DNA of 64,000 bases from Candidatus Nitrosymbiomonas proteolyticus (GTDB taxonomy: Bacteria; Armatimonadota; Fimbriimonadia; Fimbriimonadales; Fimbriimonadaceae): positions 2,126,472 through 2,190,471 of the forward strand of contig AP021858.1 of assembly GCA_017347465.1 (NCBI GenBank), written 5' to 3'. Numbering within the stretch: position 1 is the first letter of the stretch; every line of letters begins with the position of its first letter. Under the pieces are notes generated by a model. That model had not been told where the DNA came from. It did no database searches and saw only the letters and a list, made by a program, of their open reading frames with translations. Both the position numbers and the translations under genes were made by a program. Shown here piece by piece: positions 35,196 to 44,602 of this stretch.

Positions 35196-35535
35196 CCGTC
35201 GGTTTTACCTCGTCCCAACGATGTCGAACGATGCCGAGACGCTCCCTGTGGACGAAAGGGCTGGGGTCCGTCGAAGGTTCGCCAAACCGGGTGCTCGAAC
35301 TTGCGGAGAACCTCCAAGGTCGGACGAGGGAGGGATTGAAGTTGGCTTTGCGCTTGACTTCTCGCCGCGCTTGCCTCGGCGAAGGGCGTCGCCGACCCTC
35401 GAGGAGCCCTGGGGAAAGAGAACGGTCGAAACGCCCCGTGCCCTTAGTTCGGGCCGCGTGAGGTCTCAACGGCTCTACGAAGCAACGTCCCGCAGCCATC
35501 GCATCGAATCTGCGCTGCTTTCTACGCGCGATCCA
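35196..35535. other. Intergenic stretch without recognisable features
   Basis: 340 bases. Several open frames of 90-140 codons cross it, but none has a convincing start, composition or homology, and they run over neighbouring genes in other frames. I see no terminator, promoter or repeat that I would defend. Confidence 0.4.
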
Positions 35536-36612
35536 TTAGGGGTTCGGCGAGACGGGCGCGCGCTCCTGCCCTTCCTCAAACAAGCGACGAAATCCCGCTG
35601 AGTCCCGCTCCCTGACGGCCCCTACGATGCGGTCGAGCGCGACGCGCAGACGCTCTACAGCCTCCAGGGAGTCGGGATTTCCCGCCTGAATCTCGTAATA
35701 GACATCCGGACTCTCGCGCAGGACCGCGGCGGAGAGCGACCTAAGGGCTTGGAAGGTGGTGCTCCGCACAGGGTGCTCAGACTCGGGAAGTGCGAGGGCG
35801 AAGGCGATCGCTGTGGCGTGCGCCAGGCTCAGGAGGTCGGCCATGATGCGGTCGTGGTCGGCAAGCGGCAAACGAACGATCCGCGCAGTGGTTGGTTGGA
35901 ACAGCCGCTCGACCGTCAGCACCGCCTCTGCATCGCCGGTGTCACAGATGACCACGTCGGCGTTGCGAAGAAGGAAGGTGGACGGGCCGAACATCGGGTG
36001 GATCGAAGCTACGCTGCCTCCCGCTTCCTGAAGAGCGCGGATCGGCTTGATGAGGGGAGTCTTGATGCTGGCGATATCGACCACGAACCCCGTGGGGGGC
36101 TTCTGCGACCACTCCGAATACAGTTTCGCTGTGGCGACAGGGGGAGTCGAGCACACGATCAACTCTGCCGAATGAAGGCACTCGCGAGCCAAAGCGACCT
36201 CTTTGGGCTCGTCGAACGTGTCGAGCGAACGGGTCGTATAGCCTTGGGCCGCCAGGAACCGCCGCATCCACCGGCCCATCCGGCCTGCTCCGCCGACTAC
36301 CACGGCGGTCTTTCCTGCGCCGACGGCCGCAACGCGCAGACTGTCCTCCTCTTGCGCGGAAACCGAGGCCGCGATGAGGCCCGCAAAGAGGTCTTCAGCG
36401 ACGCGCGGGTCGAGTCCGTGTTCTTGGGCCGCCGACCTCGCCCGGCTCAGCACCGTGGTCTCCTGAGCGTAATCGACGGTAGGGAGATTCTGTAGGCGCT
36501 TGAGTTCTCCCATCTGGCGGGCGAGTTCGACCCGCTCCGCGACCCGCGCCACGAGCTCCAGGTCGAGCAGGCGGATGCGCTCGCGCAGGCTGTCGAAGTC
36601 GCTTTGTGACAT
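35536..36612 (-). CDS. tyrA: Bifunctional chorismate mutase/prephenate dehydrogenase (T-protein)
   Basis: 358 residues from ATG 36612, close to the 373 of E. coli TyrA. Residues 1-90 are an AroQ-type chorismate mutase (LRERIRLLDLELVARVAERV, LARQMGELKR, then GLIAASVSAQEEDSL). Residues about 105 on are the dehydrogenase: AVVVGGAGRMGRWMRRFLAA as the NAD fingerprint, VVDIASIKTPL, SIHPMFGPS with the substrate His, and ICDTGDAE. It converts chorismate to prephenate, then oxidatively decarboxylates it to 4-hydroxyphenylpyruvate on the way to tyrosine. It stands alone without other aromatic-pathway genes, next to the second repeat array. Confidence 0.92.
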   Translation of the reverse strand: MSQSDFDSLRERIRLLDLELVARVAERVELARQMGELKRLQNLPTVDYAQETTVLSRARSAAQEHGLDPRVAEDLFAGLIAASVSAQEEDSLRVAAVGAGKTAVVVGGAGRMGRWMRRFLAAQGYTTRSLDTFDEPKEVALARECLHSAELIVCSTPPVATAKLYSEWSQKPPTGFVVDIASIKTPLIKPIRALQEAGGSVASIHPMFGPSTFLLRNADVVICDTGDAEAVLTVERLFQPTTARIVRLPLADHDRIMADLLSLAHATAIAFALALPESEHPVRSTTFQALRSLSAAVLRESPDVYYEIQAGNPDSLEAVERLRVALDRIVGAVRERDSAGFRRLFEEGQERAPVSPNP

Positions 36613-36751
36613 GGGGCCTTTCTTAACCGTTCAGGGACGCTCGATCAACTTCAAGGGCTGCGTGGAGGCGTCCTTGAGCCTGACATTACCTGAAGGCTTC
36701 GGGCGCTAGGCCTTGGCCCGCCCCGTGTTCGTTTTCGGCATGGTCGGCACT

Positions 36752-37182
36752 AGGCGTGCGAGACGCATTCGCTCCTGGGGCCGAGTCTCCATGAGCGGTC
36801 GTGGAAGAAGGCCATGCGAGACGCATGCGCTCCCGGGGCCGAGTCTCCATGAGCGGTCGTGGAAGAAGGCCATGCGAGACGCATGCGCTCCCGGGGCCGA
36901 GTCTCCATGAGCGGTCGTGGAAGAAGGCCATGCGAGACGCATGCGCTCCTGGGGCCGAGTCTCCATGAGCGGTCGTGGAAGAAGGCCATGCGAGACGCAT
37001 GCGCTCCTGGGGCCGAGTCTCCATGAGCGGTCGTGGAAGAAGGCCATGCGAGACGCATGCGCTCCCGGGGCCGAGTCTCCATGAGCGGTCGTGGAAGAAG
37101 GCCATGCGGGACGCATGCGCTCCCGGGGCCGAGTTCCTGTCAGTGCTCATGGGAGGGGCCATGCGGGACGCATGCGCTCCTG
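36752..37182 (-). repeat. Tandem repeat array 2: eight headers, 58-bp period
   Basis: GGCCATGCGAGACGCATGCG recurs at 36810, 36868, 36926, 36984, 37042 (every 58 bases), then at 37100 and 37157 with one base changed (GCGGGACG), and as a degenerate copy at 36752. Each full unit is the 20-bp header, CTCCYGGGGCCGAG, and a 24-bp interval that is the same in almost all units (TCTCCATGAGCGG, then TCGTGGAAGAA). The unit starting at 37100 instead has a different 23-bp interval. A 58-bp period rotates the reading frame, so the long frames across it cannot encode a selected repeat protein. It uses the same 34-bp block as array 1, inverted. Confidence 0.93.
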
Positions 37183-37279
37183 GGCTTTCCGCTCATTCGG
37201 CGCGGCGCATCCCGACACGCTGAGACGGCGGCAGAATATACTTGCCAGCACACGATAAGGCGGGAGGTCGCGGCATCAA

Positions 37280-39445
37280 TTGGCTTCTAACAAAGGCAAT
37301 GAGCGGGCAAGAAGCAAGAAAACACGCAGGCGATTCAGCCTCGTCGCGCTCTTTTGTATGGTTCTCGCGGGATGCTTGATCGCCGTGACAGGACCAGGCT
37401 GCACCCCAACTAGAAGTTGGAAACGTGATCCTGCCGCCCCTACGCCCCAGGCTCCCGCCGACCCGTGGGTGCTGGCGACCCTTGATCCCTCGGACCCCAC
37501 GCCCGCCTACCTCTCGAACGGCCTGGTAGGGCTTCGCATCGGGCGAAACGGGTTTGGATGGTATGGCGAGGGCGGTGATACCGGCTTTCTTCTCGCCGAC
37601 GAATATGAGTCCGAAGGGGAAGAGAAGATTCTGCCGGTCGACAACCCGCTCAACTTCGGCATCACCGTGGAAGGGAAGAATGTCGGGCCTGCGCCCGGCC
37701 AACCCTATCGGCAACAGCTCGACATGCGGGTGGGGCTGTTGACGACGGCCTATCGCACCGACTCCGGGGTCGAGGTCTCCGTCGAAACGGCGCTCCATCC
37801 GACGCTCCGCATGGCCGCGACCCGCGTTACGCTCAAGAACCTCAAGGGTCTTGCTGGATCGATTCTGCTCAGCCTCACCTCGAAGGGCGTCCGAGAAGCG
37901 GCGCGCGATCCGCTGAATGCCCTCTGGAGGCTGGGACCTTCCGGGACGCAGTGCTGGGTCGCGCAGTCGCTTTCGGGGTCCAGTCAAGTGGAGCCGATGT
38001 TCGTTCGAGCGGGAACTCGCGTCAACTTCAGCGAGGCGGAGAAGGAGGTCGTCTACGAACTCACCGCGTCTGTGGCCGCGAGCCAGAGATACCCCGGCCT
38101 GATGTCGGCGAGGGGCTATGGGATCCGCCTTGCCGACGGCTGGGACGCCCCCACTCCCCCGCTGGGGTTTGAGGAGGTTCGGGCGGCGGCGGAGGCGCAC
38201 TGGCGGGAAGCCTGGACGACCGATATTGTGATCGACGGTCCGGTGGAAGACCAGCAGGCGGTTCGGTCGTTCCTCTTCTACCTTCGTTCGTCGCTTTCGC
38301 CGAACGCGCCGCTCGCGCCGGGGCCATTCGGGCTTTCGAATGCGGCTTACAACGGCCATGCCTTCTGGGACGCGGACGTGTGGGTGTTTCCTGCGCTTGC
38401 CTGGGTCGATCCCGAAGCGGCGGCGCAAGTGGCGGCACACCGCGCAGGCATGGCGCTTCAGGCGAGGGCGAACTTCCTCAGCAAGAGGTCCTGGGGAGCG
38501 GCGTTTCGATCGATGGCCGAGAAGCCCGTCCCGCGCTCGCTTTCGCCTCTGCAATACCCGTGGGAGTCCTCGGCGACCGGGCTCGAAGTGTCGCCGACCG
38601 AGACCAAGCAGCAGCATCACATCACGGGCACGGTGGCCTTTGGGCTGGCGCTGGCAGGGGCCATTGGCATCGCAGAGCCGCAGGAGGTCGATCAGATCAT
38701 TGCAGGCGCGAGGGACTTCTACCTTTGGAGGGCGGAAGAGCAGGGAAGCGAGTGGGAAATTCGATCGGTGGTCAGCCCCGACGAGTTTCATACCGGCGAC
38801 AACGACCTATATACGAACCTCGTGGCGCAGTGGTGCGTCAACGGGGGGAGTTGGGAGGCCCCTCCGGGCTCCCCCAAGTTCAAGCTCCCCCGCGACGACA
38901 AGGGATTTCTCACCTACGACGGAGACCCCCTGAGGAGCTACAAGCAGGCGGCGGCGGTGCTCGCGATCTTTCCGCTGCAATACCCCGGCGCGGAGGCCGA
39001 AGCAAGGACGATGCTCGAACGCTTCGAGGACAAGATCACCCCGAACGGCCCGGCGATGAGCGATTCGGTCCACGCAACGATCTGGGCTCGGCTCGGGGAG
39101 GGAGATCGGGCGTATGAGGCCTGGCAAAAAAGCTGGAGACGCTTCACAGGGAATCCACTTTTGCTGTTCAGTGAGAAACCGAGGACCCCAAAGACGTACT
39201 TTCTAACAGGGGCCGGCGGATGTCTTCAAACCGTCGTCCACGGATTCCTTGGGATTAGGATAGACTCTCAGAGGGACCCCAAGGCTTCGTGGAGCGCCCC
39301 GATCAAAATGAACAGATGGATTTCCGCAAGACCCCACCTTCCTTCAGCGTGGAGGAGCGTCGAGTTCAAAGGGCTCCGGCTGCTGGGGAGGCGCTACGAT
39401 CTTATGGCGACTCATGAAGGGATTTCCGTCCAAGAGGTGAAATAG
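37280..39445 (+). CDS. Glycoside hydrolase family 65-like lipoprotein
   Basis: 721 residues. The only start that keeps the signal is TTG 37280, with GGGAGG 12 bases upstream. FSLVALFCMVLAGC is a lipobox, so the protein is probably membrane-anchored outside the cytoplasm. The (alpha/alpha)6 barrel of GH65-type enzymes is recognisable: YNGHAFWDADVWVFPALAW, YPWESSATGLEVSPTE and VSPDEFHTGDNDLYTNLVAQ, where the Glu of PDEF occupies the general-acid position. Family members hydrolyse or phosphorolyse alpha-glucosides such as maltose, trehalose or kojibiose; the substrate here is open. It is followed after five bases by a deacetylase-like gene. Confidence 0.82.
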   Translation: MASNKGNERARSKKTRRRFSLVALFCMVLAGCLIAVTGPGCTPTRSWKRDPAAPTPQAPADPWVLATLDPSDPTPAYLSNGLVGLRIGRNGFGWYGEGGDTGFLLADEYESEGEEKILPVDNPLNFGITVEGKNVGPAPGQPYRQQLDMRVGLLTTAYRTDSGVEVSVETALHPTLRMAATRVTLKNLKGLAGSILLSLTSKGVREAARDPLNALWRLGPSGTQCWVAQSLSGSSQVEPMFVRAGTRVNFSEAEKEVVYELTASVAASQRYPGLMSARGYGIRLADGWDAPTPPLGFEEVRAAAEAHWREAWTTDIVIDGPVEDQQAVRSFLFYLRSSLSPNAPLAPGPFGLSNAAYNGHAFWDADVWVFPALAWVDPEAAAQVAAHRAGMALQARANFLSKRSWGAAFRSMAEKPVPRSLSPLQYPWESSATGLEVSPTETKQQHHITGTVAFGLALAGAIGIAEPQEVDQIIAGARDFYLWRAEEQGSEWEIRSVVSPDEFHTGDNDLYTNLVAQWCVNGGSWEAPPGSPKFKLPRDDKGFLTYDGDPLRSYKQAAAVLAIFPLQYPGAEAEARTMLERFEDKITPNGPAMSDSVHATIWARLGEGDRAYEAWQKSWRRFTGNPLLLFSEKPRTPKTYFLTGAGGCLQTVVHGFLGIRIDSQRDPKASWSAPIKMNRWISARPHLPSAWRSVEFKGLRLLGRRYDLMATHEGISVQEVK

Positions 39446-39450
39446 AAACT

Positions 39451-40203
39451 ATGGCGAATGTCGTTCTAACCGTTGACTGTGAAGCTGCGCACCACGACAG
39501 GTGCTACACCCGAGAATACATCGACGTCCTCGAATCCAACTTCGTGCCGGCCACTTGGCTGATCCATGTGTCGATGAAGGACCCAAGCGCGAACACCCAC
39601 CTTTACTATCGGGAGTACGTTCACAAGATTCCGAACTGGCATGAAATCGGGATGAAGGTCAACTTTGAGAACGATCGAGGGTACGTCGAAGACGAAGTCG
39701 AGCGAGGCAACATCATCCGAGTCGCTAAGGATACGCTGAAGTCGCACCTCGTGAAGTGTACGAGCTTCCGCGCGGGGTGCTTTGCGCTGCTCCCTTCCGA
39801 CCTGAAATACCTCGAGGATGTGGGGATCATCGTGGACAGTTCGATCGTGCCGGACGCCGATTACCGGATGTTCGTTGACTGGTCGGGCGCGCCGAGCGAG
39901 CCCTATCACAGCGACAAGGAGAACCTCAAGAAAGCGGGCTCCAACAGGATTCTTCATATACCGGTCGCCACTCACGACGGCCAGTATGGATACCTCGACA
40001 ACGGGTTCGAAACGATTCAGCCGCTCCTTGAGGCGAACCTCGACCGCGAGGTGGTTTGTCTGGGAATGAGGGACTACATGGACGCAGTCGAAACGCTGGA
40101 GAAGACCATTCGGTTCCTTCGCGCGCGTGGGGCCCACTTCACAACCCTGACGCAAGCCGCGAGCGAGCACTTTGAGCATCATGAAGCGCTAGCCGGGGTC
40201 TAA
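39451..40203 (+). CDS. Polysaccharide-deacetylase-like protein
   Basis: 250 residues from ATG 39451. MANVVLTVDCEAAHHDRCYT fits the first NodB-fold motif (TxDxE), and VPATWLIHVSM, HEIGMKVNFENDRGYVEDEV and TSFRAGCFALLPSD fit the next strands and the R-G motif. Of the metal-binding HxxxH, only a His-Glu is clear (NWHEIG), so catalysis is uncertain. Such proteins deacetylate N-acetyl sugars or resemble them. It follows the GH65-like gene by five bases and may share its mRNA. Confidence 0.68.
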   Translation: MANVVLTVDCEAAHHDRCYTREYIDVLESNFVPATWLIHVSMKDPSANTHLYYREYVHKIPNWHEIGMKVNFENDRGYVEDEVERGNIIRVAKDTLKSHLVKCTSFRAGCFALLPSDLKYLEDVGIIVDSSIVPDADYRMFVDWSGAPSEPYHSDKENLKKAGSNRILHIPVATHDGQYGYLDNGFETIQPLLEANLDREVVCLGMRDYMDAVETLEKTIRFLRARGAHFTTLTQAASEHFEHHEALAGV

Positions 40204-40213
40204 TCGCAAGTGG

Positions 40214-41461
40214 ATGACCTTCGTTCATTGCGCCGACCTCCACCTGGATAGCCCCTTCGAGGGGATGCTCGACGAGCCTGAGATCGCCGAACTCTTGCGC
40301 GAGGCGACGTTCAGGGCGTGGGAGCGGGTCGTCGAGACCGCGCAGATAGAAAACGCCGACTTCGTGCTCATCGCGGGGGACGTGTATGACTCGAGCGATC
40401 AGAGTCTGAGAGCGCAACTCAAGTTCCTCGAGGGGCTTGAGAGGCTCCACGAGGGCGGGATTCAGGTCTTCGTCGTCCACGGCAACCACGACCCGCTTTC
40501 GACCTGGAAGGCAAGGCTTCAGTTCCCGCCCAACACGCACCGTTTCACGGATCAGGCCGTTTCGCGGGCCGACGTGGTGCGCGAAGGCGAGGTCCTGGCT
40601 CATGTATTCGGATATAGCTTCCCCACGCGGGACGTCACTGCCAACGTCGCTCGAAGCTTTCGCCGGGAGTCGGACGAGGTGTTTTCGATCGGCCTGCTCC
40701 ATACGAACGTCGGGGGTAACGCAACCCACGCCAACTACGCGCCTTGCAGCATCTCCGATCTGGTTGAAGTGGACCTCGACTACTGGGCGCTGGGGCATAT
40801 CCACCAGCCTCAGTTGCTCCGGAACACCCACCCGTACATCGCGTATTCAGGCAACACCCAAGGGCGGCACATTCGGGAGCCGGGGCCACGAGGGTGTTTT
40901 GTCGTGGGGACGGACGGCCTAAACATATCGCGGCACGACTTCGCAGAGACCTCGACCGTTCGCTGGCTGGAGGAAACGGTGAGCATCGCGCCCTTCGAGA
41001 ACCTGGACGGGCTCCTCCAAGCGATCGAGGCGCGATCGACGGAGATTCGGGCCAACGCCGACACCCGCCCGACGCTTGTTCGGTGGGTTCTAACGGGAAG
41101 AGGCGCGCTGCACGGAGTCCTCAAACAGGGCTCGACGATCGCTGACCTCCGGGACAATCTGATCGACTTCGAACGTTCGCGTGTCGACTTCGTTTGGCCC
41201 GAATCCATCCAGACGGAGTCCCGTCCACTCGTCGACCTCGATGCCCTGCGAGAGCAAGAGCGTTTTGTGGGGGAATTCGCTCGCTGCGCCGAGGAAGTTC
41301 GTAAGTCGGGAGGCGAGGCGATCCGGGCGGTACTTGCCGCACAACCCGAATACGGCAAGCTCTCGGACGCGATCGAGGCGATGCCCGACGATGACCTCTT
41401 GGAGTGCTTGCACCAAGGGGTCTGGAGCGGACTGGACCGACTCGAGGAGCGAGAGGGCTGA
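40214..41461 (+). CDS. yhaO: Mre11/SbcD-type DNA repair exonuclease, YhaO-like
   Basis: 415 residues from ATG 40214. Metallophosphoesterase motifs are complete: FVHCADLHLDSPF (D-x-H), LIAGDVYDSSD (GD), VVHGNHDPLS (GNH[DE]), LLHTNVGG, and ALGHIHQPQ (GHxH). Length matches B. subtilis YhaO (408). It is the nuclease subunit that partners the SMC-like ATPase immediately downstream, a single base-pair-spaced operon pair (three bases). Confidence 0.88.
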   Translation: MTFVHCADLHLDSPFEGMLDEPEIAELLREATFRAWERVVETAQIENADFVLIAGDVYDSSDQSLRAQLKFLEGLERLHEGGIQVFVVHGNHDPLSTWKARLQFPPNTHRFTDQAVSRADVVREGEVLAHVFGYSFPTRDVTANVARSFRRESDEVFSIGLLHTNVGGNATHANYAPCSISDLVEVDLDYWALGHIHQPQLLRNTHPYIAYSGNTQGRHIREPGPRGCFVVGTDGLNISRHDFAETSTVRWLEETVSIAPFENLDGLLQAIEARSTEIRANADTRPTLVRWVLTGRGALHGVLKQGSTIADLRDNLIDFERSRVDFVWPESIQTESRPLVDLDALREQERFVGEFARCAEEVRKSGGEAIRAVLAAQPEYGKLSDAIEAMPDDDLLECLHQGVWSGLDRLEEREG

Positions 41462-41464
41462 ACT

Positions 41465-44400
41465 GTGGTACTTCGCAACCTCAACGTAAGGGCGTTCGGA
41501 GTCCTTGAAAACCAAGAGGTGAAGGGGCTTTCGCCCGCGATCAACCTCTTCATCGGTCGAAACGAGAGCGGCAAGACCACGCTCATGCGGTTCATCGAGT
41601 TCATCTTGTTCGGGTTCCCGAGGAGATTTGGCGGGAACCGGTATGACCCTCCAGGAAGCGAGCACCAATCCGGCTCGCTGGAGGTCCTCCTCCGCGAGGG
41701 GTCGCTAGTTTCGATTCAGCGGAACCTGAACGAGTGCCGAATCCGGGACGCCGCAGGGATCGTCCAAGCGGCTGAGCCCTCTGCGCTCTACTTTCGAGGG
41801 ATCGACCGCGACGCGTTTGAACGAATCTACTGCGTCGAACTCGAAGAGTTGAAGCGCGGCGACCTCCTTGATACTGCGCGGACGGCGAGTTGGCTGTTTT
41901 CCGCCGGTGCGGGTCTCGGTGGGGTCTCCCTTGCCGACGTTCTCAAAGGGCTCGATGCTGAGATCGCCAAGATCACCGCCCCCCGCTCGCGCACCGCCGA
42001 ACTCGATCGCGTGATCCAAGGCATCAAGGACAACCAGCGCCAGATACGGGAATTGCGATCGGAGGAGGGCCACTACACGCAATTGGTGGCCCGCAGGCAA
42101 CAACTCCGGGCGGAAGTCCAGAAGCTCGAAGACGATATGGCGCGGGCGGGAGTCAGGCAGAAGGACCTCGAAACCCTCTCGCGGGCCCGCGAGCCCGTTC
42201 TCGCCTTGCAGAGGGCCGAGAAATGGCTCGCCGAGACCGAAGACGTGGCGGACTTCCCCAGGGACGGCTATGAAACGGCCAAGAGGTTGCGCGCGGAGAT
42301 CGTCGACTTGGAAACGGAGTTGAGCGACGCTTCTGCGAACGCCAAAGCCCGCTCCATCGAGATCGAGTCCCTCGAAGTCTCTGAATCCGTGCTTGAGCAA
42401 GAGCCGGAGATCAACGCCCTTGCGCGGGAAAGGGAGAAGTATGCGGAAGCCTGCTCCTCGCTCATCGACCTGGAACGTACGCTGGAGGAGGAACGGCGTA
42501 GCCTCGACCGCGGACTCGCTGAACTCGGTCCGGAATGGCACTCAGACACCGTCGGCAGGGTGGACATCTCGATGCCGTTCCGCTCCAACATGAGGGTCCT
42601 TGCCGAGAAACTAGCGCAGTCGGAATCGGCGATCAGCGGACCCCGACATCGCCTGCAAGCCGCTGGGGAGCGCCAAGAGGAGGTCCGGCGCGAAATCGAG
42701 CGGGTGCGATCGGAAGGCGAAACCCAAGCAGGGGAAGGCGCCACACTCGACCAGGTCTTCGAAAAGCGAGACCAACTCGACGAGCTTCAGCGGGAGCGAA
42801 TGGAGGTGCAAACCCTTCGCGAAAGCCTCCGTGCCAAGGAGCAGCTCGCGCACTCTCGAACGGGTGGAAAGACCACACCTCAGGGTTGGCTCTCGCTGGT
42901 TCTCGGAGCGCTCCTGCTGGGAGTCGCTCTCGTCACGTGGGCGGACCTTCCGGCGGTAGCCCGAACCGGAACTCTGCTGGTCGCGGCTGCGCTTGCAGGG
43001 ATTGGCGTTTGGGCGCTTGTGGCCGGGCGTCGAGAGTCGGCCGACCCCGCATCCACAGCCGATCAAACGGAGGAAGCGAGCCGGCTTAGGGAAGAGGTCA
43101 AGAGCCGGGAGAGTCGGATCGACCAGTTACGCGAGTCGCTCGGGCTTTCATCGCCCCTCAGTTCCGTCGAAGTCGAGAGGTTGCAGCGGGTTCTGAGGGA
43201 GCAAGAAGAGGCCGCCAAGAAGCGGAACGAACACGTCGCGCGGCTGGCGGCTTTGGGGCGAGACCTCGACTCGGCCACAGAGAGGTCCGCAGTCGCCGAG
43301 AAGGAATTGGAAGAGTCCGAACGCTTGCGGGATGAGGTTAGGGCGGAATGGAACGATGCGCTCGCCTCCGCAAAGTTCCCGCCATGCGCGTCGGAACTCT
43401 TTGAGGGCTTCCTCAACAGAGTCGATTTGGCCAGGCGAGCGATTGAAGGGATCGCAGCCGCCGAAAGGAAGCTGTCGGCGAATCGGCACTACATATCCAA
43501 TATCCAGCAGACGATCGCCTTGGCCGCGAGCAAAGCCGGCATCCGAGTCGATGCTCGCGCACCTTCGGGGATCGACACGCTGGTCCAAGCGCTCGAAGGA
43601 GCCCGACGCCAAGATGCCGAAAGGGCGCAGCTTGTTGCATCCTTGAACGAGCTAACTTCGCAAGTTACTGGGTTGACGGAGCGAGTCAACTCTCGAAAGG
43701 AATCGCTGGCGAAGCTGTTTGCGAGGGCGGGTTGTGCCGACGCGCAGGAGTTCGACCTGGCGTTTGGGAAATTCGCCAAGCGCTGCGAGGCTCTCGACTT
43801 GGCTCAACAAGCGAAGAATACATTGCTGGCTTTGGTGGGCGGAGAAGCGGCCGTGCAACGAGTTCGAACCGGGGTCGAAGGGCTCGACGAAGTCTCGCTC
43901 AACACGGAACTACGAGAACTCAGTGAGGGGATCGAAGCCTACAAGATCAGCTTCAGAAACGCGTATGAAGAACAGTCGCTCATCACCCGCAGCATCGACC
44001 AACTCGCGCACGACACCCGACTGAGCGCCGCCTTGCAGCAGAAGAAGACCCTCGAAGCAGAGAAGGGGCAGTGGGCAAGGCGCTGGTGCGAACTCGTCCT
44101 TTGCCGGGAGTTGATTCGAACCGCCAAATCGAAGTACGAGCAGGAACGCCAGCCCAAACTGCTGCAGATTGCGAGCGAGGTGATCGCTGACGTAACTGAA
44201 GGCCGTTATGGCGTGGTCGGGAAGATGGAGGGCGGCATCGAGCTTGAAGACCGCACGACGACGGGCTCCAAAGGGCACGAGATTTGGAGTAGCGGCCTCG
44301 CCGATCAGGTGTACTTGGCCTTGCGGCTTGCAGAAGCTCAATCCGAATCCGCTCAGGAGCCCCTGCCTGTACTCCTCGATGACGTGCTGGTCCGATCCGA

Positions 44401-44599
44401 CCCGGAGCGACAAGTCGGCATCGCCCGAGCGCTCGTGCGGTTCGCCCAAACGGGACAAGTGCTCCTGTTTACGTGTCAGCCTTCGATGCTTGACGTGATT
44501 CAGAAGGCCGTCTTCGAACTGAACGCGTCGGAACTGCCGCTTTCCGTTTTCGAGGTTCAGAACGGCCAAGTGGCCCAAGCCGTCCCGAAAGCCGGGTAA
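41465..44599 (+). CDS. yhaN: SbcC/Rad50-like ATPase, YhaN family
   Basis: 1044 residues from GTG 41465 with GAGAGGG upstream. Walker A at NLFIGRNESGKTTLMRFIEF; long coiled coils on both arms; a membrane hairpin in the middle (LSLVLGALLLGVALVTWADL and GTLLVAAALAGIGVWALVAG), which is typical of YhaN and absent from SbcC. The C-terminal ATPase half has EIWSSGLADQVYLALRLAEA as the signature region and LPVLLDDVLVRSDPER as Walker B. With YhaO it is expected to process DNA ends or recognise foreign DNA at the membrane. It ends three bases before the convergent livG. Confidence 0.88.
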   Translation: MVLRNLNVRAFGVLENQEVKGLSPAINLFIGRNESGKTTLMRFIEFILFGFPRRFGGNRYDPPGSEHQSGSLEVLLREGSLVSIQRNLNECRIRDAAGIVQAAEPSALYFRGIDRDAFERIYCVELEELKRGDLLDTARTASWLFSAGAGLGGVSLADVLKGLDAEIAKITAPRSRTAELDRVIQGIKDNQRQIRELRSEEGHYTQLVARRQQLRAEVQKLEDDMARAGVRQKDLETLSRAREPVLALQRAEKWLAETEDVADFPRDGYETAKRLRAEIVDLETELSDASANAKARSIEIESLEVSESVLEQEPEINALAREREKYAEACSSLIDLERTLEEERRSLDRGLAELGPEWHSDTVGRVDISMPFRSNMRVLAEKLAQSESAISGPRHRLQAAGERQEEVRREIERVRSEGETQAGEGATLDQVFEKRDQLDELQRERMEVQTLRESLRAKEQLAHSRTGGKTTPQGWLSLVLGALLLGVALVTWADLPAVARTGTLLVAAALAGIGVWALVAGRRESADPASTADQTEEASRLREEVKSRESRIDQLRESLGLSSPLSSVEVERLQRVLREQEEAAKKRNEHVARLAALGRDLDSATERSAVAEKELEESERLRDEVRAEWNDALASAKFPPCASELFEGFLNRVDLARRAIEGIAAAERKLSANRHYISNIQQTIALAASKAGIRVDARAPSGIDTLVQALEGARRQDAERAQLVASLNELTSQVTGLTERVNSRKESLAKLFARAGCADAQEFDLAFGKFAKRCEALDLAQQAKNTLLALVGGEAAVQRVRTGVEGLDEVSLNTELRELSEGIEAYKISFRNAYEEQSLITRSIDQLAHDTRLSAALQQKKTLEAEKGQWARRWCELVLCRELIRTAKSKYEQERQPKLLQIASEVIADVTEGRYGVVGKMEGGIELEDRTTTGSKGHEIWSSGLADQVYLALRLAEAQSESAQEPLPVLLDDVLVRSDPERQVGIARALVRFAQTGQVLLFTCQPSMLDVIQKAVFELNASELPLSVFEVQNGQVAQAVPKAG

Positions 44600-44602
44600 G
44601 GG

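Noticed and set aside
16167-37162. Long open frames across both arrays (up to 200 codons) as repeat proteins.
   Set aside because: They exist on both strands and in several frames because the arrays lack stops; the 58-bp array rotates frame, so no constant peptide repeat is encoded.
16243-37182. The two tandem arrays as CRISPR arrays (34-bp repeat, 23-24-bp intervals).
   Set aside because: The intervals are nearly identical within each array, not unique spacers, and no cas gene occurs in the window. The 57/58-bp period resembles CRISPR only in size.
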